Assembly: GCF_000719775.1 (NCBI RefSeq)
Contig: NZ_JOHR01000014.1
Location: forward strand, 186,001 to 250,000
Reading direction: 5' to 3'
DNA length: 64,000 nt
Origin: Streptomyces sp. NRRL F-5135
GTDB taxonomy: Bacteria > Actinomycetota > Actinomycetes > Streptomycetales > Streptomycetaceae
Shown: piece by piece, positions 17,074 to 25,002 of the stretch
Numbering within the stretch: the stretch's first letter is position 1
Layout: each line of letters opens with the position of its first letter
Translations under genes and position numbers: made by a program
Notes under the pieces: generated by a model
Seen by the model: the letters and a program-made list of their open reading frames with translations, nothing else
Told to the model about the DNA's origin: nothing
Database searches by the model: none

Positions 17074-18024
17074 ATGGCTTCAGCTGTGGCGCAGAAATCA
17101 TCCGGAGCCCCGCCCCGTGCCCCCGGGAAGCCGAGGCGTCGCACGGGGGCGACGCCACGCCGACTCCCGTATCTGCTGATCGCCCCCGCCGGGCTGCTGA
17201 TGCTGGGCTTCATCGCCTATCCGATGCTCAGCGTCTTCTACTACAGCTTGCAGAACTACAACGCCACCAAGCCCTGGCGGAACGGTTTCGCGGGCCTGGA
17301 CAACTTCACCAAGATCTTCACCGATGACCCGCTGTTCTGGGACAGCCTCGTCTTCAGCGGCAAGTGGGTCGTCACCGAGGTCTCGCTGCAACTGGCCCTC
17401 GGGCTGGGGCTGGCGCTGATCGTCAACCAGACCTTCGTGGGCCGCGCGATCGCCCGGGCCCTCGTCTTCTCGCCCTGGGCCGTCTCCGGCGTGCTGACGA
17501 CCACCATCTGGCTGCTTCTCTACAACCCGTCGACGGGCGTCGGCCGCTACCTCGCCGACGCGGGCATCGGGACGTACGGATCGTCCGTGCTGTCCGACAC
17601 CGGCACCGTGTTCTGGGCGGCGGTGCTGGCCGAACTCTGGCGCGGCGTACCGTTCTTCGCCATCCTGATCCTCGCCGACCTCCAGTCCATCCCCGGGGAC
17701 CTGTACGAGGCCGCGTCCGTGGACGGGGCGAACAGGTTCCGGCAGTTCGTCCACATCACACTGCCCCACCTCAAGGACGCGATCATCCTGTCCACGCTGC
17801 TGCGCGCGGTCTGGGAGTTCAACAACGTGGATCTACTGCTCACCCTCACCGAGGGCGGGCCGGCGGGCGTCACGACCACACTGCCGCTGTATGTCGCGGT
17901 CACCGGGTTCGAGGCGCACGACTTCGGCTACGCCACCGCGCTGACCACGGTCGCCTTCGTGATCCTCCTCTTCTGCTCGATCCTCTATCTGCGCCTGAGC
18001 AAGTTCGGAGGCGACGACAAATGA
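17074..18024 (+). CDS. Carbohydrate ABC importer permease (MalF type)
   Basis: A 316-residue permease with six helices starting at LPYLLIAPAGLLMLGFIAY. The EAA loop IPGDLYEAASVDGANRFRQF is well conserved. ATG 17074 is preceded by AAGGAACGGAG. It ends in an ATGA overlap with its partner permease. The tract upstream is repetitive, but the gene itself shows normal codon use. With the genes at 18021 and 21284 it forms a second importer in this locus, likely for pectin-derived mono- or oligosaccharides. Confidence 0.92.
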   Translation: MASAVAQKSSGAPPRAPGKPRRRTGATPRRLPYLLIAPAGLLMLGFIAYPMLSVFYYSLQNYNATKPWRNGFAGLDNFTKIFTDDPLFWDSLVFSGKWVVTEVSLQLALGLGLALIVNQTFVGRAIARALVFSPWAVSGVLTTTIWLLLYNPSTGVGRYLADAGIGTYGSSVLSDTGTVFWAAVLAELWRGVPFFAILILADLQSIPGDLYEAASVDGANRFRQFVHITLPHLKDAIILSTLLRAVWEFNNVDLLLTLTEGGPAGVTTTLPLYVAVTGFEAHDFGYATALTTVAFVILLFCSILYLRLSKFGGDDK

Positions 18025-18926
18025 CCGCTGCCATCGCCGAGAAGGGCACCTCCGCACCGCTCGCCCCGGACGGCCCGGCGACACCGCCCGTGCGGCGCCG
18101 GCGCCGCGAGCGCGCCTTCGACGAGGTGCCGCGCTGGCAGATCTACCTGCCGCTCGGTCTGTACCTGCTCTTCACCCTCGTGCCCTTCTACTGGATGCTG
18201 TTGTTCGCGCTGCGGCCCGCGGGCTCGACCTCGCTGGTGCCCTGGCCGATGACCTTCGACCACTTCGACAAGGTCTGGAACGCGCGGAGCTTCTCCGTCT
18301 TCTTCCAGAACAGCGCCCTGGTCGGGGTCTGCACCCTGATCTGTACGACGCTGGTGGCGCTGGCCGGCGGGTACGCGCTGGCCCGGTTCAACTTCCGCCT
18401 CAAGCAGACCTTCATGCTGGCGTTGCTGTGCTCGCAGTTCATCCCGGGCGCGCTGATGCTGGTGCCGCTGTTCCAGATCTTCAAGAACCTCCAGATGATC
18501 AACTCCCTGGGGAGCGTGGTCATCGCGGAGACCGTCTTCCAGCTGCCGCTGTCGGTCATCCTGATCAGCGGCTTCATCCGGAACGTGCCGTACTCCCTGG
18601 AGGAGGCGGCCTGGGTGGACGGCTGCTCGCGCTTCCAGGCGTTCCGCATCGTCGTACTGCCGATGCTGCGGCCCGGGCTGATCGCGGTGGCGTCCTTCGC
18701 GTTCGTCAACAGCTGGAACCACTTCCTGTTCGCCCTGATGTTCCTGATGGAGCAGGACAAGCAGACGATCCCGGTCGGGCTGTCCACGCTGATCGGGGCG
18801 GACAGTGTGGACTTCGGCGCGCTGGCGGCGGGCGGTGTGATCTCGGCCGTGCCGGTCGTCATCGTCTTCGCCTTCATCCAGAAGTGGCTGATCACGGGCT
18901 TCAGCGCGGGGGCGGTGAAGGGATGA
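18021..18926 (+). CDS. Carbohydrate ABC importer permease (MalG type)
   Basis: A 301-residue permease with six helices. The EAA loop is EEAAWVDGCSRFQAFRIVVL and the C-terminus (ITGFSAGAVKG) is typical of MalG homologues. Its start overlaps the stop of the preceding permease and its stop overlaps the Gfo/Idh start, both as ATGA. It is the partner of the permease at 17074. Confidence 0.92.
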   Translation: MTAAIAEKGTSAPLAPDGPATPPVRRRRRERAFDEVPRWQIYLPLGLYLLFTLVPFYWMLLFALRPAGSTSLVPWPMTFDHFDKVWNARSFSVFFQNSALVGVCTLICTTLVALAGGYALARFNFRLKQTFMLALLCSQFIPGALMLVPLFQIFKNLQMINSLGSVVIAETVFQLPLSVILISGFIRNVPYSLEEAAWVDGCSRFQAFRIVVLPMLRPGLIAVASFAFVNSWNHFLFALMFLMEQDKQTIPVGLSTLIGADSVDFGALAAGGVISAVPVVIVFAFIQKWLITGFSAGAVKG

Positions 18927-20212
18927 CCGGCCGCACCGAGGGCACGGGCGAGCGGGAGACCGCGCCGCTGCCGGTCGTGCTGGCCGGGGCGCGCGGCCAC
19001 GGCCGGTCGCACCTGGTGAACATCCGCCGGCTCCAGGAGGCCGGGCTGGTACGGCTCGCCGGTGTCTGCGAGCTGTCCCCGCTGAGCCCGGCCGAGCTGG
19101 CCGGCTTCGGGGAGCCCGAGCAGTCCACCGACCTCGGCGGCCTCCTGGAGCGCACGGGTGCGCGGATCGCCGTGATCTGCACACCGATCCACACGCACAC
19201 CGAACTGGCCCTCACCGCCGCCGAACGCGGTGTGCACACACTGCTGGAGAAGCCGACGACGCCCTCGTACGCGGAGTACGAGCGGCTGCTGGCCGGGCTC
19301 GCCGGACACGGTACGGCCTGCCAGGTCGGCTTCCAGTCGCTCGGCTCCCACGCGGTGGAGGCGATACGGGAGCTGGTGGCGAGCGGCGCGATCGGGGCCG
19401 TGCGCGGCGTCGGCGCCGCCGGGGCCTGGGCACGGGACGAGGCGTACTACGCGCGGGCCCCCTGGGCGGGACGGCGCACCCTGGACGGGCGGGACGTCAT
19501 GGACGGCGTGCTCACCAACCCGCTGGCCCACGCGCTCGCCACCGCCCTGCGCATCGACGGCAGCGACCTGGCGGGCGATGTCGGCGGCATCGTACTGGAG
19601 CAGTTCCGGGCCAACGACATCGAGGCGGACGACACCACGTGCCTGAAGCTGACGACCCGTCGGGGCACGCCCGTCACGGTCGCGGTGACGCTGTGCGCGG
19701 AGCGGGCGGGCGAGCCGTACGTCGTGGTGCACGGCGAGTGTGGCCGGATCACCTTCTGGTACAAGCAGGACCGGGTGGTGGTACGGCGCACGGACCGGGC
19801 GCAGGAGGAAGGCCCGGCCCCGGGGCGGGACCAGGAACGGGACCGGTACCAGGAACGGGACCGGTACCAGGAACGGGACCGGCGCCAGGGGCGGGGCCAG
19901 GACCAGGAGGTGGTCCACGGCCGGACGGATCTGCTGGAGAACCTGGTCGGGCATGTGCGCGCGGGTGAGCCGCTGCTCGTACCGCCGGAACGTACGGGCG
20001 CCTTCATGCGGGTCGTCGAGGCCGTCAGGACCGCCCCGGTGCCCACCCGGCTGCCCGCCGACGCCTGGTACGCCGAGCCGGGCGAACGGGCGCCGCGCCG
20101 GGTCGTCAAGGGCGTCGACGCCCTGGTCGAGGCGAGCGCGCGCACGCTGGCCACGTTCTCCGAACTGGGCGCGGACTGGGCCGTGCCGCCCGGGGAGACG
20201 CGGCGGCGATGA
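18923..20212 (+). CDS. Gfo/Idh/MocA-family oxidoreductase with a repeat-encoded insertion
   Basis: A 429-residue NAD(P)-dependent oxidoreductase. A Rossmann region begins near residue 18 (VVLAGARGHGRSH), and the EKP motif of the family appears in LLEKPTTPSYAEY. Family members oxidise or reduce sugars, cyclitols and their acids. Between residues ~293 and ~330 there is an Arg/Asp/Gln/Glu insertion with the repeated hexapeptide ERDRYQ, encoded by an 18-bp tandem repeat. It probably forms a surface loop. The gene is coupled by ATGA overlaps to the permease before it and the DUF6807 gene after it, so its substrate is probably an imported pectic sugar. Confidence 0.83.
   Translation: MTGRTEGTGERETAPLPVVLAGARGHGRSHLVNIRRLQEAGLVRLAGVCELSPLSPAELAGFGEPEQSTDLGGLLERTGARIAVICTPIHTHTELALTAAERGVHTLLEKPTTPSYAEYERLLAGLAGHGTACQVGFQSLGSHAVEAIRELVASGAIGAVRGVGAAGAWARDEAYYARAPWAGRRTLDGRDVMDGVLTNPLAHALATALRIDGSDLAGDVGGIVLEQFRANDIEADDTTCLKLTTRRGTPVTVAVTLCAERAGEPYVVVHGECGRITFWYKQDRVVVRRTDRAQEEGPAPGRDQERDRYQERDRYQERDRRQGRGQDQEVVHGRTDLLENLVGHVRAGEPLLVPPERTGAFMRVVEAVRTAPVPTRLPADAWYAEPGERAPRRVVKGVDALVEASARTLATFSELGADWAVPPGETRRR
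19831..19884 (+). repeat. 18-bp x3 in-frame tandem repeat inside the Gfo/Idh gene
   Basis: Three copies of an 18-bp unit beginning CCAGGAACGGGACCGG (19831-19848, 19849-19866, 19867-19884); the third copy differs only in its last two bases. The period is a multiple of three, so copy-number change would preserve the reading frame. Confidence 0.88.
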
Positions 20213-21174
20213 GCGACTCACGACTGAGGGGAGTGAACGGGGCGGGCGGGGCGAACGGGCCGACCGGCCCCGGCGCGGCCCGGCCGGCCGCGTCCCGGGC
20301 CCGGGTCCGGGACGGGAGGCGCGGTGACGGAGCCACGGACCTCCGGTGCGAGGGCCGGGTGGTGGCCACGTACGTCCACCGGCCCCGGGTACCGGCCGCG
20401 CTGTCCCCGCGTCCGTACCTGCACCCCGTACGGACACTCGGCGGGGTCACGGTCACGGAGCTGCGTCCCGCCGACCACGCTCACCACCTGGGCGTGTCGG
20501 TGGCGGTGCCGGACGTCTCGGGGGCCAACTTCTGGGGCGGGCGCACCTACGTCCGCGGCCGGGGCCCCGTCGAGCTGGACAACCACGGTACGCAGGAGCA
20601 CACGGGCTGGCTGCTGCGGGACCCGGACGGCTGTGTAGAGGAGCTGTCGTGGCGGCGGGCCGGCCGCGAACTCCTCCGGGAGCGGCGCACGGTCAGTGTG
20701 CTCGCGCTCTCCCGTGACGCCTGGGCCCTCGACATCACCTCGGCGCTGACCAACGTGTCGGGCGGGGAGCTGTCCTTCGGCAGCCCCGCCACCAACGGCC
20801 GTGAGGGGGCGGGGTACGGCGGTTTCTTCTGGCGCGCGCCCGCGTCGGCCGAGCCCGGTCCGCCGGCGGCGGAGGTCTTCACCGAGGCCGCCTCGGGCGA
20901 GGGCACGGTGCACGGGCGCAGGGCGCGCTGGCTGGCGCTCGCCGGACGCGAGTGGACGCTGATCTTCGCCGGGGCCAACGAGGAGACGCGCCGGGACCCG
21001 TGGTTCGTACGGACGGCGGACTACCCCGGCGTGGGTTCGTCGCTCGCCTGGCGGGAACGGCTGCCGCTGCCGGCGGGCGGGACCGTGGCCCGGCGGATCG
21101 TCACCGTGGTCGCGGACGGCCGGCTGGACCGGGCGGCGGCGGGCGCGCTGGCACGGAAAGCGGTGGCGTCATGA
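20209..21174 (+). CDS. DUF6807 (PmoA-family) protein
   Basis: A 321-residue protein with the DUF6807 hallmarks: RPYLHPVRTLGGVTVTE, the HAHHLGVSVA histidine cluster, GANFWGGRTY, later GYGGFFWRAP and a DYPGVGSSLAWRE tail. Despite the PmoA name the family is unrelated to methane oxidation as such. It is found next to sugar importers and Gfo/Idh oxidoreductases and is suspected to act on carbohydrates, with no established reaction. The first ~40 residues are low-complexity. It overlaps the Gfo/Idh gene before it and a 38-codon ORF after it (ATGA both times). Confidence 0.75.
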   Translation: MSDSRLRGVNGAGGANGPTGPGAARPAASRARVRDGRRGDGATDLRCEGRVVATYVHRPRVPAALSPRPYLHPVRTLGGVTVTELRPADHAHHLGVSVAVPDVSGANFWGGRTYVRGRGPVELDNHGTQEHTGWLLRDPDGCVEELSWRRAGRELLRERRTVSVLALSRDAWALDITSALTNVSGGELSFGSPATNGREGAGYGGFFWRAPASAEPGPPAAEVFTEAASGEGTVHGRRARWLALAGREWTLIFAGANEETRRDPWFVRTADYPGVGSSLAWRERLPLPAGGTVARRIVTVVADGRLDRAAAGALARKAVAS

Positions 21175-21287
21175 GGGCGGCGGCGCCCGACGCGCGCCTC
21201 TCCGTCGGCTTCGACAGTGACAACGACAGCTACGGCAACAGCTACGGCAACAGCAACAGTGACACGAGAGAAGAGAGCCGGCCATGA
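21171..21287 (+). CDS. 38-residue micro-ORF bridging DUF6807 and binding-protein genes
   Basis: This ORF starts at ATG 21171 inside the stop of the DUF6807 gene (ATGA) and stops at TGA 21285-21287 over the ATG of the binding-protein gene (ATGA). The peptide is low-complexity, with SYGN repeats encoded by a 12-bp duplication. It shows no domain, and its product is probably unimportant. The arrangement would let ribosomes run from DUF6807 into the binding-protein gene without dissociating. It also contains that gene's ribosome site (AGAGAAGAGAG). Confidence 0.4.
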   Translation: MRAAAPDARLSVGFDSDNDSYGNSYGNSNSDTREESRP

Positions 21288-22621
21288 AGATCTCCAGGAC
21301 GTACAGAGCACGGACGGTCACCGCCGTCTCCCTGTCCGCGGTGCTCGCCCTGACGGCGACCGCCTGCGGTGACGACGGGAGCGGCGGGAGCGGCAGCGAG
21401 GGGTCCGGCAAGGGCGAGATCACACTGTGGGACAACAACACGGGTGAGCGCCGGGAGATCTGGGCTCAGATCATCAAGGACTTCGAGAAGGAGAACCCGG
21501 ACATCAAGGTCAAGTACGTCGGCATCCCCATCGACCAGGTCCAGGCGAAGTACGACACGGCCATCGACGGCGGCGGGCTGCCGGACGTCGGCGGCGTGGG
21601 CACCGCGTACCTGTCCAACCTGGTCGTACGGGACGTCCTGGACCCGGTCGGCGACCGCGTCCAGGACGGCGCGCTCAAGGGCAAGCTCGTGCCCGCGCTG
21701 GTCGACAGCGTCAAGGCGGCCGGCGGACGCGGCGACGAGATGTACTCCGTACCGACCTCCACCAACAACGGCACCCTCTGGTACCGCAGCGACATGTTCG
21801 CCGACGCGGGTCTCGAACCGCCCGCGACCTGGTCGACGTTCTACGAGGCGGCCGAGAAGCTGACCAAGCCGGGCAGCAACCAGTTCGGTTACACCATCCG
21901 GGGCGGCGCGGGCTCCATCGCGCCGGCCATGGACGCGATGTACGGGCAGTCCGGCATCACGTCGTTCTGGGACGGCGACAAGACGACCGTCAACGACCCC
22001 AGGAACGTGGCGGCCCTGGAGAAGTACGTCGCCCTGTACAAGAAGGTGACGCCGTCCGCCGACGTCAACAACGACTTCATCAAGATGGTCGCGCAGTTCG
22101 ACAACGGCTCGATCGGCATGCTGACCCACAATCTGGCCTCCTACCAGGACCATGTGAAGGCGCTCGGCCCGGAGAAGTTCAAGGGCCTGCCCTACCCGGC
22201 GCAGGAGAACGGCACCCGGGTGCAGGTGTCCAACCCGGTGGACGGCCTGGGGCTGTTCAAGGGCGGCAAGAACAAGGCGGCGGCCTGGAAGCTCATCGAG
22301 TTCGCGGCCTCGCACAAGTCCAACAGCGCGTGGAACGAGTCGGCGGGCTCCATCCCCGCGAACACGGACGCGGCGACGGACGGCTGGGTGCGGAAGGCGG
22401 TGCCGACGGCCACCGCGATGAAGGCGCTCAGCGACGGCACGACGAAGATCGTCAACCTGCCGTACTACCTGCCCGACTGGAACACCATCAGCAAGAGCGG
22501 CAACGAGCCCAACTTCCAGAAGGTGCTGCTGGGCGACATGACCGCGAAGGAGTTCGCGGACAAGCTCGCCAAGGAGCTGAACGAGGCACAGGCGGAGTGG
22601 AAGGAGCAGACCAAGAGCTGA
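21284..22621 (+). CDS. Sugar-binding lipoprotein of second ABC importer
   Basis: A 445-residue family 1 solute-binding lipoprotein with a Sec leader and lipobox LTATAC (Cys28), then a short Gly/Ser linker. The mature part has the usual features (EITLWDNNTGERREIWAQII, FEKENPDIKVKYV, a hinge, and ANTDAATDGWVRKAV near the end). It starts at ATG 21284 with AGAGAAGAGAG upstream. It is last in its importer operon, after both permeases, an order opposite to that of the leftward importer. A strong hairpin follows. Confidence 0.93.
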   Translation: MKISRTYRARTVTAVSLSAVLALTATACGDDGSGGSGSEGSGKGEITLWDNNTGERREIWAQIIKDFEKENPDIKVKYVGIPIDQVQAKYDTAIDGGGLPDVGGVGTAYLSNLVVRDVLDPVGDRVQDGALKGKLVPALVDSVKAAGGRGDEMYSVPTSTNNGTLWYRSDMFADAGLEPPATWSTFYEAAEKLTKPGSNQFGYTIRGGAGSIAPAMDAMYGQSGITSFWDGDKTTVNDPRNVAALEKYVALYKKVTPSADVNNDFIKMVAQFDNGSIGMLTHNLASYQDHVKALGPEKFKGLPYPAQENGTRVQVSNPVDGLGLFKGGKNKAAAWKLIEFAASHKSNSAWNESAGSIPANTDAATDGWVRKAVPTATAMKALSDGTTKIVNLPYYLPDWNTISKSGNEPNFQKVLLGDMTAKEFADKLAKELNEAQAEWKEQTKS

Positions 22622-22667
22622 CGGGGCGCCCGCCGGCGGACCCCCGGGACCGTCGGCCACGTCGTCG

Positions 22668-22694
22668 CCGGCGGGGCCGTGCCGGCCCCGCCGG
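22668..22694 (+). terminator. Terminator hairpin after second importer operon
   Basis: Arms CCGGCGGGGCC (22668-22678) and GGCCCCGCCGG (22684-22694) form a perfect 11-bp stem with a five-base loop, 46 bases after the binding-protein stop. There is no U tract. Confidence 0.65.
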
Positions 22695-22784
22695 GTCCGC
22701 ACCCGCCGCCGCCCCACCACTCCCCCTTCCCGTGTCCCGCGCACACCGGCCGACCTGGCTCGACGACTGAGGAGTCGCTGTCCC

Positions 22785-24212
22785 ATGCGAAGAGATCAAT
22801 TAGTCACGACCGGTACGACGACCACGAACGACACGACCACGCCCGGCGCCCCGGCGGCTGCCGCGAGCACCGCGGGGCGCCGGGCGCGCGGCGGCACCGC
22901 GGCGCGTGCCGTGGCGGCGGGCGCGGTCGCCGCGGCCCTGGGCCTGGCCGGACTCGCCGCCCCCGCCCAGGCCCGCTCCGGCGGGACGGGGCAGTCCGGC
23001 GGGTTCGAGCGGGCCGCGCTGCCCGCGAACGACGGCTGGGCGGCCGCCGACGGCGGCACCACGGGCGGCCGGGCGGCCGATGCCCGGCACGTCTACACGG
23101 TGACCACCTGGGCGGAGCTCAGGGCCGCGCTCGCCGCCGCCGCGGGCGCCCCGTCGGTCATCCGGGTCAAGGGCACGCTGGACGCGCTCTCCGACGCCCA
23201 GGGCGCCCCGCTGGCCTGCGACGACTTCGCCGCCGACGGTTATTCGTTCGCCACGTACCTCGCCACGTACGACCCGGCGGTCTGGGGGTACGAGAACCCG
23301 GTGAGCGGCGAACAGGAGGATCTGCGGGCCGCGTCCGCCGCGCGCCAGGCCGAACAGGTCAAGGCGTACGTCCCGGCGAACACCACGATCGTGGGCGTGG
23401 GCCGGAACGCCCGCATCCTCGGCGGCAGTCTCCAGGTCAAGGACGTCGACAACGTCGTGGTCCGCAATCTCACCTTCGAGGACGCCTTCGACTGCTTCCC
23501 GCAGTGGGACCCGACGGACGGTGACCTGGGCGCCTGGAACAGCGAGTACGACAACCTGGTGGTGTACGGCTCCACGCATGTGTGGGTGGACCACAACACC
23601 TTCACCGACGGACGCCGACCGGACACTGAACAGCCTTACTACTACGGCCAGTTGTACCAGCAGCACGACGGCGAGCTGGACATCGTCCGGGGCGCGGACC
23701 TGGTCACCGTCTCCTGGAACGTGTTCGCCGACCACGACAAGACACTGATGATCGGCAACAGCGACAGCGCCGGGGCGGACGACCGCGGCAGGCTCCGGGT
23801 GACCCTGCACCACAACCAGTTCACGAACATCGTGGAGCGGGCGCCCCGGGTGCGCTTCGGCAAGGTCGACACGTACAACAACCACTACGTGGTCCCCGCC
23901 TCGGGCTACGTGTACTCGTTCGGCATCGGCATCGAGTCCCAGCTGGTCGCGGAGAAGAACGCGTTCACACTGCCGTCCGGGGTGAGCCCGGCCAGGGTCC
24001 TCAAGAAGTGGAAGGACGCGCCGGTCACCACGGCGGACAACTACGTGAACGGCCGGTACGTCGACCTGCTCGCCGTGCACAACGCGGAGCTCCCCGAGGA
24101 GACCCTGCGGCCCGACGCCGGCTGGACCCCCGTCCTGCGCACGGCGGTCGACGCCCCGCGCGTGGTGCCCCGTGTCGTCGACGCCGGGGCGGGAGCCGGA
24201 AAGCTCCGCTGA
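22785..24212 (+). CDS. Secreted pectate lyase, family PL1
   Basis: A 475-residue exported polygalacturonate lyase. The parallel beta-helix motifs are in order: calcium-binding DCFPQWDPTDGDLGAWNSEYD, then THVWVDHNTFTDG (the WVDH signature), and RAPRVRFGKVDTYNN, where the RxPxxR arginine is the expected catalytic base. A TGAGGAG ribosome site precedes ATG 22785. The N-terminus is long, with a Thr-rich stretch before an Ala-rich signal ending in PAQA. Codon 6 is TTA (22800-22802), so expression may depend on bldA. It releases unsaturated galacturonides for the importers and enzymes upstream. Its own promoter should lie after the hairpin at 22694. Confidence 0.92.
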   Translation: MRRDQLVTTGTTTTNDTTTPGAPAAAASTAGRRARGGTAARAVAAGAVAAALGLAGLAAPAQARSGGTGQSGGFERAALPANDGWAAADGGTTGGRAADARHVYTVTTWAELRAALAAAAGAPSVIRVKGTLDALSDAQGAPLACDDFAADGYSFATYLATYDPAVWGYENPVSGEQEDLRAASAARQAEQVKAYVPANTTIVGVGRNARILGGSLQVKDVDNVVVRNLTFEDAFDCFPQWDPTDGDLGAWNSEYDNLVVYGSTHVWVDHNTFTDGRRPDTEQPYYYGQLYQQHDGELDIVRGADLVTVSWNVFADHDKTLMIGNSDSAGADDRGRLRVTLHHNQFTNIVERAPRVRFGKVDTYNNHYVVPASGYVYSFGIGIESQLVAEKNAFTLPSGVSPARVLKKWKDAPVTTADNYVNGRYVDLLAVHNAELPEETLRPDAGWTPVLRTAVDAPRVVPRVVDAGAGAGKLR

Positions 24213-24249
24213 CGGGGCACCGGCCGTGTGGTCGCCCGGCCTGATCCGG

Positions 24250-24441
24250 TCAGCCGCGGGGCGCGTGGACCTGGTCGAGGCCCGCGCGCAGGGCGTGGGC
24301 GAGTTCGGTGGCGTCGCCGGTCTTCCAGAAGTGCAGGTAGTACAGGCGGGCGCCGGAGGCGGTGCCCGGGGTGAGCGTGAGCGCGGTGGCAAGGGCCGCG
24401 GCGGCGACAGCGGGGAGCCGGGGCGCTTTTCCGCGGGCCAT
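24250..24441 (-). CDS. Small secreted protein of unknown function
   Basis: A 63-residue ORF with an excellent ribosome site (GGGAGGA, five bases before ATG 24441). The first ~30 residues form a signal peptide (MARGKAPRLPAVAAAALATA..., cut near TASG-A). The remaining ~33 residues start ARLYYLHFWKTGDATEL and end HAPRG, amphipathic with no cysteine. I do not recognise it. It is convergent with the pectate lyase gene. Confidence 0.6.
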   Translation of the reverse strand: MARGKAPRLPAVAAAALATALTLTPGTASGARLYYLHFWKTGDATELAHALRAGLDQVHAPRG

Positions 24442-25002
24442 AGGGTCCTCCCGGAAAGGGTCAGGCGGGGCACCCGAAGGCTGGTGTGCTCCCTACCCAG
24501 GGCACCACACGCCGGCCCGCGGCGCGCGTTGCGGGCCGGAGCCGGCCTGGTGGCTACCGGCCGGTGACGGTTCGCCGCAGCCCGTACCAGGCCGCGCCCA
24601 GTGCCAGTGCCCCGGCGCCGGAGATCACCGAGACGGCGGGGAGGGAGAAGGCCGGCACCACACAGCCGAGCAGCCGGTTCTCCGCCGAGGGCCGTCTCCG
24701 TGCCCCACCCCTCCAGACACCCCCAAGGAGGGGCCCAGCCGCTCGCGGCCGTACACGTCCGATAGGGAAGCCGCCCCGTCCCCGCCGCCCCGGTCTCCCC
24801 CGGAGGGCCGTCGCTCACGGGTGCGGAAGCCCCCCTCGTGCCCCTGTCGTCCCGGCCGGTCCTCTCCCCCGCTCCCCCCTGTTCCTCCGCCCGCCCCGGC
24901 GGACCCGGGTAGGGGCTGATAGGGGTGGTAAGGGTATGAAGTCCCGCCTCCGGTTTTCGTAAGGTGAATTCGCCCGGGCTCGGAGGAACGAGGGAGTGTG
25001 GC
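24442..25002. other. 561-base region upstream of the KASIII gene
   Basis: No gene is supported. On the bottom strand a frame ending at 24554 encodes a short hydrophobic stretch (VISGAGALALGAAWYGLRR) resembling a membrane anchor but lacks a start with a ribosome site, so it may be a remnant. Near the KASIII gene three spaced repeats TAGGGGC, TAGGGGT and TAAGGGT (24910, 24920, 24929) could be an activator site. The cluster promoter probably lies between about 24900 and 24980. Confidence 0.45.
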
